Below are positions 9,165 through 23,600 of a stretch of 64,000 nucleotides of DNA, piece after piece; position 1 is the stretch's first letter, and each line of letters opens with the position of its first letter. The notes below the pieces were generated by a model that saw only the letters and a list, made by a program, of their open reading frames with translations, ran no database searches and was not told where the DNA came from. Origin of the DNA: Hemicentrotus pulcherrimus (Eukaryota; Echinodermata; Echinoidea; Camarodonta; Strongylocentrotidae). The DNA is taken from assembly GCA_003118195.1 (NCBI GenBank), contig BEXV01000768.1:81392-145391 (forward strand), read 5' to 3'. Position numbers and translations under genes: made by a program.

Positions 9165-12100
9165 ATGGAAGAATGGCCAAGGCTTTGGCGTAATTCCTAT
9201 ACGGCTTCATGAGCTAAACTACACTAGTAAAAAGATTAAGTACGATAAAGCGCGTAATATGTGTCTCAATGGATTACAATTCATGTTTATTTTTCATGGT
9301 AATAAGAAACAGATGATTTATGAAACAATATACGTGTGGTGACGAAGATTTTACATGATTACACTATTAGGGGACTTTGCGAGAAGTATATTGTTAAATA
9401 AGGGCAAAATATCCTGCATTCGGTTTGAAATGTTTCTGATGTTCACATGACATAGACGTAGTCTCAATTTCCATGTGATTTTCATGTNAAAAAAAAAAAA
9501 AAAAAAATCTTATTCAGTCTAGACATGACAGAACCCCGTCCCTGTGCGATAGTTGTGCCCGTATGCTCATGGATATCCAACAACTGTGAATGTATATGTA
9601 TTGTTTGAATCTGAATTATTTTATTTTCCAGTATAAAAGGCCATAATTGTGTACCTGCTCTCCCGGTAACTCCGGACAGTGACGTGTTTTTGCAGACTAT
9701 CTAGTTATGATCCCCAAATAATACTGAATTATAATAGCGTAGGGAGGAGGTGTTTATGTTTCAATTTTAGTCTAGCCCTAACTATAATTCCGCAAAGGAA
9801 GGACTTATAATAATACATAGTCGAAAAATCTAATCCTTCTCTAGATCATTCTAAAATCTAGATTGTATGATCCATCCCAAATTGGAAAAGATTAAGAAAG
9901 CGCTACAAACCAAGGGTGGGGTGTAAGGTTAATTTCTTGTGAGAGTGAAAATAAATTTGTCAACTTTTTCATCCTTTTTATGTTAGTGCGAAAGAATATA
10001 ATATGAAAAAGGGGACCCTGAAAAGATTTGCCATTCAAATGCCCTCATATCCGAAATATGACCAAAAGTAACTGAAATACTTGGAACAAACTTTCATGCA
10101 ACAGTATGGGTAGTCCCTTATACATATTTGTGTTTGCAGTGCACGTAGCTTTCAGTAGTCTGGGTCAATTCTTATCATTTTGACGTTCTTTCCAAAACCT
10201 CACAGTATAGACCAATTTTCAAATTCTCTTGTTCTTTTTTACATTGCTTCCATACGACTTCTAACACTGTTGTAATGGTTTGACCCAAACCTCTTTTTCC
10301 CATTACATGAACTATTTTTGAGGCTTTACCAATATACAAAATTGTCTCTAAATGCAGATTGGAGGTCTTAACTGCTTTGAATGATAATTCCAATAGGATC
10401 AAGGTTTTTTTCATCGACAGTTGTTCACTAAGACATATTTTTTTTATTTATAGAAAGGTATAGAAAGGTTTTATTGAACAAATTCCATCGTCGCAGTCTT
10501 ACAACTGAATTGCCATTGGAATACAATTGAAAAGTACATGTATTTACAAGTTTAAAGTACAATAGTCTTAGGACTATGACATAATATATATAAAAAAATC
10601 ATATTAAAAACTCTATATCAAAATTCAATGAGTATGGAAAGAAAGAAGGGAGGAATAAGGAATAGGAGCAAGGAGCAAGAATCAACAAAAGGTGAGAAAA
10701 GAATGAAAGGAAAAGAAAGAAAAGGGTAAGTAAGAGGAATATATCAAGAAAGATGAGGTGAAAAACATGTGTAATGAGCCTTCTATTGATTAACTTTAAA
10801 ATGTACAGATCCTCATGGCTTGTACGAACCACCAATATATAAAACATGTATACAGATTATTAAAATAAACGTTTGACAGGAAACATAACATGAAGTATAT
10901 GGTTCTAAACCCATCATTATATAGCCGAGCACCTATTTAGAATCCATTTTTCGCATCCATAAAGCGAAATTCTGGAATCTTGTACACAAATGTACAGAGT
11001 GACATGCAAGTACAATCGAAGATATGGACATTATTTTAAAGTATATTGTATATACGTAAGCATAAGAAGATTTTTATTTTAAATTTGAAATAGGTAAAAC
11101 AAACAAAACAAAGGAAAAGAAAAGCGACTGAATTTAGGTATAAAAGGATGTGATTTGTGCCGTGAATTCTATGCCGAATATGTTCCTTTTATGCACTTTT
11201 AAAATCAGGAGTCAGACAGTTCGATTTTCTTATTCACCGTCTATGCAAAACATAGCCCCCTCCCACCAACCCTGAAAAATAAAAGGTCGGAAAGTCATGA
11301 TGTTATCACCTCGCATTTCCTTTTAGTAAATCCTTTGTAAGACAGTTTATATACTTCCTAAATGCGATTATCCGAATAGGATGGAAAACTAATGAATAAC
11401 AATCATTTTATTTAAATGCTTCTGGGTAGGGTCTAATTGGGAATTTTCAGACATGTATCTGATAATCTACGTCTAGTGAAATTGTCAACACCATCCGCAA
11501 AACACAGGGCTGAAGAAAAAAAATTCTGATTAAAAAAAATATATATTTAATTATAAATCGCGATTTTTAAATGTTATTTCAATCGATTTGGTTTACTTGG
11601 TTTACTTGGAAAAAAGTCAATGATACACAAATAGATCATTATTATATTTGAGATCGATTGGCTATCCAGCATTAATTGTAAAGTAACGTACACAGAACGT
11701 ACATGAATCAGTGAAAGGCAGAACCGCAGAAGATGGCAACTTTGATTTAAAAGAAATGAACATGCTGTTTAGACTTGTATTTATGTGTTCTGATATTAAT
11801 AAAAATAAGAACAAAATATATATTCTGGATATACATAGTGTTTGATAAAAAGACATTATCTATAAGTGGTTTTACATGCATTATTACCCGCGTCATTGCA
11901 TATTCTTCACTCCCATTCCAGCCAGCCGCCATTTTACAGAGCCATCCGCCATTTTGCAGACGCTAAGAATGCTGAGCAAACTGCATCCATATGACTTCAT
12001 TTTTAATTGAGATAATCAAATTTTGTATAATTTTCACAATGTATAGGGCTACAGTGTTGGGTATGGAAAGATCTTGATGGTCTCATGCATAATTGTTAAT

Positions 12101-12507
12101 TAAGTACAATTTGCATTATGAATAATATTGAAGAAAAATGCGTTTTGTTTTAAAACATCCTCAAATCCTCAAAATTAAAATATACAAGAAAGACTGCCAC
12201 ATGTCAAAAATGTGCAAAGAAGAACTATTATTAATCAAAGTTATACAGGTCAAATAACTCAAATCATATTTATCAACAAACAGGCTATTAAAGGTTTCAT
12301 TGTATTAACATTGTACGTGTATTTGTTGGCATTGTGTACGTACATGTATGCATTTATATAACATCAAAATAATTATGTGATCATAATTATTATAGTTATG
12401 TGAAAGTTGATTTAAATGGAAATCCAACCTCTTGATAGCAAACTACTCTAGAGGAAAGGAGAAAAATCAGAACAGTGGACTGGTGAAAGTTTGAATGAAA
12501 TCTGATG
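9165..12507. other. Intergenic sequence, no gene seen
   Basis: AT-rich sequence with no ORF of coding character on either strand. It contains a poly(A)-like run with an N at 9488, the diverged family-B relic near 10110-10225, an AG-rich tract at 10620-10730 and the paired CCGCCATTTT motifs near 11925-11957. Confidence 0.6.
11925..11957 (+). promoter_or_regulatory. Two YY1-like motifs
   Basis: GCCGCCATTTTA at 11925-11936 and CCGCCATTTTGC at 11946-11957, on the same strand 21 bp apart. Both fit the CCGCCATNTT core of YY1 sites, which often lie near transcription starts. They are 2.65 kb upstream of the KDM1A ATG, with a sequence gap between. Assignment to KDM1A is speculative. Confidence 0.3.
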
Positions 12508-13373
12508 NNNNNNNNNNNNNNNNNNNNNNNNNNNNNNNNNNNNNNNNNNNNNNNNNNNNNNNNNNNNNNNNNNNNNNNNNNNNNNNNNNNNNNNNNNNNN
12601 NNNNNNNNNNNNNNNNNNNNNNNNNNNNNNNNNNNNNNNNNNNNNNNNNNNNNNNNNNNNNNNNNNNNNNNNNNNNNNNNNNNNNNNNNNNNNNNNNNNN
12701 NNNNNNNNNNNNNNNNNNNNNNNNNNNNNNNNNNNNNNNNNNNNNNNNNNNNNNNNNNNNNNNNNNNNNNNNNNNNNNNNNNNNNNNNNNNNNNNNNNNN
12801 NNNNNNNNNNNNNNNNNNNNNNNNNNNNNNNNNNNNNNNNNNNNNNNNNNNNNNNNNNNNNNNNNNNNNNNNNNNNNNNNNNNNNNNNNNNNNNNNNNNN
12901 NNNNNNNNNNNNNNNNNNNNNNNNNNNNNNNNNNNNNNNNNNNNNNNNNNNNNNNNNNNNNNNNNNNNNNNNNNNNNNNNNNNNNNNNNNNNNNNNNNNN
13001 NNNNNNNNNNNNNNNNNNNNNNNNNNNNNNNNNNNNNNNNNNNNNNNNNNNNNNNNNNNNNNNNNNNNNNNNNNNNNNNNNNNNNNNNNNNNNNNNNNNN
13101 NNNNNNNNNNNNNNNNNNNNNNNNNNNNNNNNNNNNNNNNNNNNNNNNNNNNNNNNNNNNNNNNNNNNNNNNNNNNNNNNNNNNNNNNNNNNNNNNNNNN
13201 NNNNNNNNNNNNNNNNNNNNNNNNNNNNNNNNNNNNNNNNNNNNNNNNNNNNNNNNNNNNNNNNNNNNNNNNNNNNNNNNNNNNNNNNNNNNNNNNNNNN
13301 NNNNNNNNNNNNNNNNNNNNNNNNNNNNNNNNNNNNNNNNNNNNNNNNNNNNNNNNNNNNNNNNNNNNNNNNN
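12508..13373. other. Assembly gap (866 N)
   Basis: Run of N. The right edge is bordered by an ATA/TAA microsatellite (13374-13398), a likely cause of the break. Confidence 0.99.
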
Positions 13374-14606
13374 ATAATAGTAATAATAATAATAATAACA
13401 TAACAGTAGGCTATTATCATTATTATCATCATCATCCGATTATTATGCCAATTCTGATGAATATTGTTATCGTCATCATAATTCATTATCGTCATTACAA
13501 TCATCATCAATCATATTCATGACCAATCTTCTACTCCGTCCTCTTGTGGTCCGCTATTATATATTCTAGCTTGAAATTTACCTATATCGACTGATGATTT
13601 GCATGGCAACAAAAGACGTCCTATTTGTTCCCTATAATAAGTATTATGCTTATCGAAAAGTAAGGATTTGTAGGCCCTATCTACTATATATGGAGGCCTG
13701 CAGTTTGTGGTTGCAATTTAGATTTAAATGCGATTATAAACAATCACTCCTAACACATATTCACATTTATTCCGATTTAGGCTCCTCTCAAAGGTCCCTT
13801 AACAATTTACAGTTTCCAAATTGGCAACGTATTATGATAATGATTTGGTGATTAAATATGATGGCAAATCACCCCGTCTAGCTGTCCAGCAGCCCGCGAC
13901 CGCGCAGTGAGAGAAACATATATATTGTCGTGAAATAAAACATATATTACACTTTTTTGTTCATATAGTAAGAACTATCATGACAAAGTGCAATCTTTCT
14001 TTTCAAGGATGAGTTAATTTTTCGTTATAATGATCAAATAATTTTTCAAATACACAACAAAACAAGTCGATCTTGTTCCGCCCGGCTTGTTCCGTCGCGG
14101 AATCGACGGAGGAGGCGACGACGATACGCGCACGGTATATCACACACACATTATGCACTCACACATTCAATGACGTCCCGAATCATGATCACACACAGTC
14201 AGTTATATTCACAGGTTCAGTCACTGTGAACAAAATCTCGTCAAAATGTTTCCTTACCCTCATTCCTCTAGATGATAAAGACTGGTAGGCGTTGGGAGGA
14301 AAATTCCCAGATGACATCATTTTGATGAATTTGAGAAGGGTTCGATTTCGATAAATGTATCTAGGAAATGAAATTTGACTGACAAATCAACCGGATCACA
14401 CAATCATGGCGATCAAAATCTAATTTAATTTAGTCATTGCCCACAATGCATCAGTTGATTGATTTCACCTTCGACCTGAATAATACAACAAAGGAGTGCG
14501 TGTAAAATACGGGAACGAAAGGGTTAGCGAATGAAGGATTTCTTACATCGGGATTTACTCTTTTCAGTCTTAATTTTCATCATATTTCGCATTTTTGTTT
14601 GAAAGA
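13374..14606 (+). other. KDM1A upstream region
   Basis: No ORF of coding character. It contains an ATA/ATC-rich tract (13374-13510) and a locally CG-richer patch near 14070-14150 (TTCCGCCCGGCTTGTTCCGT). CTCTTTTCAG at 14559-14568 could be the acceptor of a 5' UTR intron just before the KDM1A ATG. The promoter is not identified. Confidence 0.4.
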
Positions 14607-17600
14607 ATGGAGAAGAAAGAGAAGGATTCCGGTGGCAGCACTAATACTAGCGGCGACGAAGGTGCTAAAAAGAAGGAGAGGAGCAGCCCTCCGCAGGCCC
14701 AACAAGTGACTGCTGCAAGCCAACCCTCCGCATCCGCCTCCTCAGCCAGCGCTAGTGCCAGTGGAGCGGGACAGAAGCCGACTATGATGATGATGGCATC
14801 TAGTAGCAGTGGGAAGTCCTCGGGCTCTCATCAAGGTTCGGGCTCAGGAAAACACCACCCTACGCCAGTTTACAGCATCATGCCTCCTTCATCGAGCCAT
14901 GGATCAATTCACCACAAGGGCCACGCAAATGGAAGTGATGAACCTCTCAGAAGAACAAGCAGGAGGAAAAGGCCTCGGGTAAACAAAAGAAAAATGTCAA
15001 TCATGATTCATTGAAATATTTGTTGTTGTTGAAATTGCCATTATTTTAAAACTAATAAAACAGTAGAGTCTACCCAGACATTATGTGCATGTTGTGTATG
15101 TGGACAGTTGATTAAAAACAGCAATTTGAAGCAGTTTACAACTTACAAGCAATAGAATCTAGATCATGTAGATCTAGTCGATCTAGGTCTATGACATTTC
15201 ATAAATCTTTTAAGACGAAATTGAAGTAGGGTCTAGTGTGTGAATATGATCCTACGTACTAAGTTAGTCATTAAAGATATCAAGAATTGAGAGGAATATA
15301 CCTTAACACAAAACAGGGTTATATAGACCCTAGTTACTAACTTATATTAGTCTAGACTATAGTCTAGACCTTCTAGATAGTTATTGCTTGTTTTTGTTCC
15401 CAAAACTCTGAACTTTTCTTCGCCCCAGACCCTGGGATATTATTATCACATCCTGTAACACCTCCCCACATATAATTTTGTTTGCGCATAGTCACTTTAG
15501 CGCAACTCCCCAGCATGCCAGGGGGTTACAAATACATTGTAACTTCATGAACAAGCACAAAAGATGTGTCTGTAGTAATGTAGTTATTGTTAACAAAACA
15601 AAAAAACCTGTAGACTAGGCTGTAAAATTCATTAGTCTTAATGCAAATTATCCTGTGTTATAAATTAATTCTGTGGACAGGATAAAGAAAATAGGGGAAA
15701 AGGAGGAAGGGCGGAGAAGAAGGTAAAAGCTAGGTGTTGTGATGATTGATGATTTACAGGTGTAGATATCAAAATAAAACCTTTTCATTTTCCAAAATGC
15801 AGATATTATAAACATGTTGTGTCAAAATATGGAAACATTCACAGTGTTTTTATCTAAGACTAGAGTAAGTGTCTAACTTAGACCTTATACATTGTAGCTC
15901 CAGACTCCAGTGTGTTTTAAGATTAAAATTTGATATTTCTATCAATTTTTAGGATGAAAAAGCAATGTTAGTATTGGGAGTTCTATTATGAAGGTAAATG
16001 TAGACTAGGACTACATGTAGATCCAGATGTACATTCATGTACGGTAGGTTTACCTGTAATGTGAAACTGGACTCACTGTCATTCCATTGAGAACAATCAT
16101 ACACTGAGAGAGTTAAGATTGAACATCTACTGACGAATCAAGGTAACAAAAGAACGAATGTCTTGATGAGAAGAAGGAGGAGGATGATGAGGAGGAGGAG
16201 AAGGAAAGGAAAAGAAGTTACCCATAGCAAGGTACAGTCATTCTATGGTTGTTTGCATCATCAAATAGGTTTTTTTTTTTCCTTCAGGTCTTTTCAGTGA
16301 CATTAATCACATTGTTCTTGCTCTCTTTCTCTTTTGATTCAGGTGGAGTATCGGGAGATGGATGAGAAGTTGGCCAATCTTTCCGAGGATGAGTACTTCT
16401 CAGAAGAAGAAAGACAGTCCAAGAGAACGGCCAAAATTCCAGAAGAAGAGGAACCTGAAGAAGAACTGTCAGAACCCAAAGGTATTTTTATTCCCCCCCC
16501 CCCCTTTATTTTACAGTTAGGAATTCTGAAGACAAGAAGGGTTATTATGTGTACTTTCAATTGTAGATATAAACTTGGCCTGATAGGCCCCAACTAGAAC
16601 TAGGTTGTTTGAAGGCCTAAGTATTTGATAAACAGGGAACTTGATGAATTGAAATGATAGAAGACCTTTGCCCTATTTGCTTTGTTTTTACTACAAGTCT
16701 TCCAAATGGCATCGATATGTACCTAGGGAATGTTTGTTTTATAAACTTTAGAAACAGTATTTATTTTTTTATTTACAAGCTTAAAAAAATCACTGCGATG
16801 AATCATGATACCTGCCATGTCCTTCAGTAAATCCAAAAGAGCTCCTGTAAACAAGAAATGTATTATTACACTGATCCGCAGGTTTGGAGGGTGCTGCCTT
16901 CTCTGCGCGTCTTCCCCACGATAAGATGACATCTCAAGAGGCTGCTTGCTTTCCTGATATCATCCAGAGTCCGATGCAAACCCAGAAACTATTCTTGTAC
17001 ATCAGGAACAGGATTGTAAGTCAACAACAGCTTCCCAAAGGACAGCGCAAAACATTTTCAAAGTTGATGCATATTAGCAATACTTTGGGGTGTTTCACTT
17101 AACTTAACTCTGAGTTGGACTTACAATAGATTCAAAAGTGAAAATTCAAGTATTTTAGACTTTTTATAAATTCCACATGAATACCAAGAAATCTCCTTGA
17201 TAAATAGAAAATGTGATTGATTTGAATCAACATTTTATGCATTTTGAAATAACTTTTACAAAATATTATAGTACATGTACATTTAGATGCTAATGGCTTT
17301 CCATAATTGTTAAGTCCAACTTTGTAGAGATAAGTTCAACTTAGGATCTTTATGAAACAAACCCTTGTCTGACTTTGACTCTGTAAATAGACTATTCTCT
17401 ATAAATGTATTGTTGTTTTCTCTAAGTTGATCATGTTGTAAAATACAAAGTGAGTTCTTCTTTCAACAATAACTGTATTTATGACTGAAAATTCATTTGT
17501 TTTCATAATGAGGAATTGTATTATTTTTGAGGGATTTTTGCAGACATTGTTTTTCATGTACATACGAAGGTGCTGCAATTGGGCTATACCCTGTATATAT

Positions 17601-20600
17601 ATACATGTAGGTTCCCCTAATCTTGGTTTTCTCCTTCGTTTATGCATAGCTTCAACTCTGGCTGGAGAACCCTAAAGTGCAGATGACCTGTGCGATTGCC
17701 CTTCCACAGATTGAAGCTCCCTACAACAGTAAGTTATCTGAAATAGGTCATTTGTTTAAAAGCGAGTATCCTATGGGATGAAATGGTGTCACCTGGCACT
17801 CAACAATTTGAGATATGTGCATGACCGTGCATTACAACAAGCTTTCTTGCTCGGTGAAACGGATACAAAAGTGAATTAGACTGCACACGTCGCTTTGACT
17901 TGAAAAATAATGGCTTCGGTCTTGGAACACTTTGCATATATGTTGATTATTTGATATTTTCATTATTAGTGACTGTTGTAATGATTTATCCATAGAAAAT
18001 AAAAAATACCAATTTCATTCAGTGCTTGCAATAGGAACATTATTTATTTATTTGCATCGACTTGGGGAAAACCTCTTTCAGTGCTTATAAGTTTCAACAC
18101 TGATAATTTGTCCTCTTTGCTGATTTCAGGTGATGTCCAGCTCATAGTCCGTGTTCATGCCTACTTAGAGAGGCAAGGCTATATCAACTTTGGTGTATAT
18201 AAGAGGCTCCAACCGCCAACGCAAAAATCTACATTCAAGGTAAAACATTAAGAAATACCACAGCAACCGCCATTTTGGAAATTCTGTTTGAGAAAAAGCT
18301 AGAGTGGAAAACTAAATGGGATCATCCTAATGAGGGGTTTCTCCCTTGGGTTATGTAGATAGGAGCCATTTATTTCTGTTTGAAGGATTGAATAAATATT
18401 TTTTTATTTTTTTATTATCACATGTATTAGCATCAAATTGAGCAAAACCAGTGGTCTACAAAACCACCAAAATTTTTATTGTTAAAAATGTCTATCGTAC
18501 TTGAAGCAGCTCTATCATCCAAGTGTCTGGATAAGCAATAGGAAATGCGATCGATCCTAAAGACAATCTTTATTGCGAACACATATTCCAGGTCATCATC
18601 ATTGGCTCCGGTATAGCTGGGCTTACCGCTGGGAGGCAGCTCCAGACTTTTGGAATCGACGTCATCCTCCTCGAAGCCCGAGATAGAGTCGGTGGTCGAG
18701 TGACCACCTACCGTAAGAACAACTACGTGGCTGACCTGGGGGCCATGGTGGTCACCGGTCTGGGTGGGAACCCCATGACCATCATCAGCAAGCAGGTCAA
18801 CATGGAGCTGGCAAAGGTCAAGCAGAAGTGTCCACTCTTCGAGAGCGGAGGGCAAACGGTGAGCTTTGCTGATCATAAATTGATTTATTGAATGGTTTAT
18901 TTAAATAAGTACACTGCAGGTGAATTACAATGTACATTGCAGGTGAATTACAATGTACATTGCAGGTTAAAATGCATGTATCAATGTCATTAACTTCAGA
19001 ATGTGTTAAAAATATGCAAGCCACTTTATCTTGTTTCAAAGGGGGTATTTCTGGATGTAGTGGGTTTTGTTTAGAAAAACAAGAGGGGTAAGTTTAAATA
19101 AGTTCTTGTATTTAACCAGAATCACTTTTCAGATGAAAGGAGGGGGAATTAGGAGCTAATGAACTGAAACATTCATGCACCTATGACTTAACACATTGAT
19201 TGGACTACAATACTACAAGGAAATGTTTTAATTTCTAACAAAACACTGTATTTTTAAAGACCTCATCTTAAGCTTTTTTTTCACCGTTTCATTTTTAATA
19301 TTCCATTATTTAATATGTGCAATGGACAACCTTGATTTTTACTTGGTATTTTACAAGATGATTCAGTGAAAAAATGCTACAGTATGTCATCAATTTCTAA
19401 CACTAATCAAATCCCTGACTTAAATTCTCTACCAAATACTTATACTAGACTAGAGCATACTTTAATCATGAACCTAATCCCTCCTGGCCAAACTAGTGCA
19501 GATAGGCTTTAACAATGTGATTTCCCTAATTCTCATAAATGTGGTCCTTCTTCCCTACAGCAAATCCCCAAGGACAAAGATGAGATGGTTGAAAGAGAAT
19601 TCAATCGATTACTGGAAGCCACCTCCTACCTCTCTCACCAGCTAGACTTCAACTACCTCAATGGCAAGCCTGTCTCATTGGGCGAGGCTCTGGAACTAGT
19701 TATAAAGTAAGCCTATGCTGCTTGTAGTATATTTTTTGTATTATTTGTGATGTATGATCAGCTTGTTAATATCTGATTGATACTGCAATGCGGTACTATA
19801 TGGATGTGTGCCATGTTAAATTGAATTGTTTTTGATGATCAGAGACATTCTGAGTCATTTTGTGTGACTCAAAACATGACAGGTCCTTGATTTGATCATC
19901 TACATTTCCAATGTCTTTTAGCATGTCTTTGTTTGTTTGGAATTTAGTGCTGGGTCTGTTATAATAATAATGATAATATTTGGTTCTTGTATCATATAGC
20001 GCACATTACATTATAACGTCTCTATGCACTTCGAAAGAGCTTTAGAAATTCTCTGAGAGGCAATTCATGATGGTCTTAAAATAAAGAAAATTGTGTTAGT
20101 CTTGCTTGGGTGTCTCCTTCATCAAAGCAAATTTCATCATTAGAATTATGAGGATGAGAAATATTAAAATAGAGAGTTTTTTACGATCAAACCAGTTTTG
20201 TTGAAATTTATGATCTAACATTGCATCATCCTTCAGCATGTTTGATTACAAGTGTGACATATGTGACACTCTTCAAATAATGGCCTATTGTGTCTTGTTT
20301 ATGACTGAACAATTTACCTTGTTTGTTTCATAGGTTACAAGAGAAGCAAGTCAAAGAGAAGAAAGGAGACTATCTGAGGAATATCATCCTACTTCAAGAT
20401 GAACTGAAGCAAGTGCAGTCTAAGGTAGGTATTAGTGTATTTTATAAGATGATGACGTGGATCCTAATCAAATGATTGGTTATGAGCGTAATTTGGATAA
20501 TGACCGGCCATTATCCAATGGTAATGACCGGTCATTAGTAAAATCATGTTACAGAACATCATTTCATAAAAAAAAATAAAACTTAATCCCGTAAAACGAA

Positions 20601-23600
20601 TAATGCACATCATTGTGTTCTGGCAGTAGTAAAAATACCCACACTCGGTACCTTCAAAACAGTCCAAATACCCGAGGCGATGTGTTGGACTGTTCCAAAG
20701 GTACCTTGTGTGGGCAATTCTTACTAATGCCCTCACTGCTGTTTATTATTTGTATACTAACCAGGCAAGTAATGGATGCAATAAACTTATCATCTTGTAT
20801 GTTACGAGAAGAATTCCTGAAGGGTCAATGTGTGTTAAGTTGAAAAGAGCATTTTAAAAAGAAAGACAAATAACAGTGACAGGAGTCTTCTAAATGTCAG
20901 AAAAGAAGAAGATTTAAAAAAAAAAATTGAAATCCCAGAATTAAAAGAATTGATAGGATAACCTTGGTAAAAGATATTAAAAAAAAAAGAAAAAAGAAGA
21001 TGTATTATTAAATTAAACAAAAGGCTTCCCCTCCCCCATCATAACGTTTAACATTAATTACTTTAATCCATCATTTGACCATGTACAGTAAAACCTATCT
21101 ATAACAACCAACCAAGGGAGACATAAAATGGTCTTTGTAGACAGGTTCCTTTAGTAGATGAATCAGTGAGAAACCCATTTTCAAGGGAAACAAAAATGTG
21201 GCCTTTGTAGACAGGTGGTCACTAAAGCAGGTTTGACTGTATCCTCTATTTCTTTGTGTTCTGAATGTCTACCTTTCCAGATTCTGTCTTTACAAGATAA
21301 GATCAAGGAGCTGAATCGCCAGCACAAGAAAGCAACCGAGAGCAAGCAGACGAGGGACATCACAGCAGAGTTTGTGGTTCGCAGTAAACTAAGAGATCTC
21401 AATGCAGCATGCAAGGTATGCAGGGAGAGTTAACCCCTTTAAGCTTTAAGACCTGTTTTTAAGCCACACTGCTCTACTTATTATCCTTGCGTCCTCTTAT
21501 AGCAAACATTACCTAAGCAATACTGGTTGGTCCCCCATGATCCTCTATTTCTTATGTTAGGTGAGATCTGATTTGGTGAGATAACCACCTGTCAGTGACC
21601 ATGCAGGAAGGTCTAATCCCTCCTGGCTAGACTAGTGCAGACAGGCTTTAAACCTGTTGAATGACATTAAAATAAACAATGAAGTTATTACCATTTGCGT
21701 AATGTAATATGCCGTATATTTAGTACATTTAGATATTAAACAAAGCTCATTAAAAGATGGATTCCTTCATTTTTGTTATTACTCTGTTAAGTGACTATTG
21801 TATATTTCATTTCAAATACAAAATATGTGTTTATTTGTTCAAATACTGCTGAAGATTTCCCTTGAAGAATACTGTTGTTGAAAGTATGTATTGGCAGGAT
21901 TTGTATCTTATCATGGGCAGAAGTTTACTTTGCAAATTATCTTAGTTGTAAATGCAGTGGCGAAAACTCTAGAAGAGTCAATCTTAGGTAATTTCATAAC
22001 CTATCATAACCTGGAAACATTGCCGTGACTGATTACATTATTCAGGTGATTGAAATGCTCATGCGATTACATTCTTTGGTGATACAAGATAATGGCGGGC
22101 ATCAAAAATTATACAAGTTTAATTCCTTGTCTACAGGACTATGACGTTGAGAAAGAGAAACAGAAGGAACTGGAAGAGAAGATCCAAGACCTAGAAAACA
22201 ACCCTCCAAGGTAAAAATGGAATCATTTCTTGACTCACAATAGAACCAAATGAAAAGGCATATAAAAGAGAAATTGTTGTCAGTGTAGAGGTATCGTGGT
22301 CAAGTGGATATGTCACCAGACTGTGAATCACAAGTGGCAGGGTAGTTCCTGATGGTGTGTTATCGAGCAAAGAAGAGCCTCGGGAGCTCACTAATGTCCT
22401 TTGGCAAGACATTACTCTACGTTTGCCACACTCGACCCAGGTGAGGTAAATGGGTACCTGGCAGGAATTCCTTGTAATGCTAGAGCACTGTAATGGCAGC
22501 CATGGGTAATAATTTCCATGTTTGATCGTTTTTAAGAACCGAATATATTAATTATTAGTGTTGCCTAGATCTGATATCTTTAGGAGGATCATATTTGATC
22601 TGTATCAGAACAAATTTTCATGATTTTTCTGATTCTCTCTTCCCTCTTTGCCAACCAGTGATGTATATCTCTCGTCCCGGGACCGTCAGATCCTAGACTG
22701 GCACTTCGCCAATCTCGAGTTTGCTAACGCCACGCCCCTCTCCACCCTGTCCCTCAAGCACTGGGATCAGGACGATGACTTTGAGTTCTCGGGCAGCCAC
22801 CTGACCGTCCGCAACGGCTACTCCTGCGTCCCCGTGGCCCTGTCCGAGGGACTGGACATCAAGCTCAACACAGTGGTCAGGCAGATCAAGTACACGTCCA
22901 CAGGTGAGACGGGTTGATCATTGGCAGTAATAATAATTATGAGGTTTTATGGATTTATTGAAAGATATATTGACAATATTATTTATGGTAGTTAGCATAC
23001 TTTTTGTAAAATCCTTTGGCAAAGGTGGCAGGTTTAGTTTTTGTCTAGTGCTTGGACACACAACTCCCTTAACTAGTTGCATATAATGCACATAGTAAGA
23101 TTGATTCAAATTGTTAGGGTTAGCAAGATAAAGAGAGAAAAAGAAAGAAAAAATTGTCTGTCAACTTTTAAAATTGTTTTTTAAAATTGTTTTTTGCAGA
23201 TTTCAACCTCTTCATTTTCTTTTCATGTTCTAAAAGATTTTCATTAATTTGTTGCCCTTTGACCCACAGGTGTCGAGGTTGTGACCCAGAGCATCAAAGG
23301 TCAAGGAGGAAGCTGTACGTACAAGGCAGATGCAGCCCTCTGCACCCTCCCTCTAGGGGTACTCAAGCAGGCCCCGCCCGTGGTCCACTTCTCACCCCCT
23401 ATGCCGGAGTGGAAGACGAGTGCCGTCCAGAGAATGGGATATGGCAATCTTAATAAGGTAGAGTAGTGAAGAGGTCCTTAAAAAGATTATTTTAATTTGA
23501 CACAATTTTTTCATGCTAAAACATGATGGCTCTATGGTTTTAGATCAGAAGTCTTGGAGCCAGCAGGTTCTAGATTCAAACCAAAGTCGTAACACCAAAT

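Noticed and set aside
12448..13510. Long open frames of about 300-350 residues
   Set aside because: They are made of N-run placeholders with a few real residues at the ends; no coding evidence.
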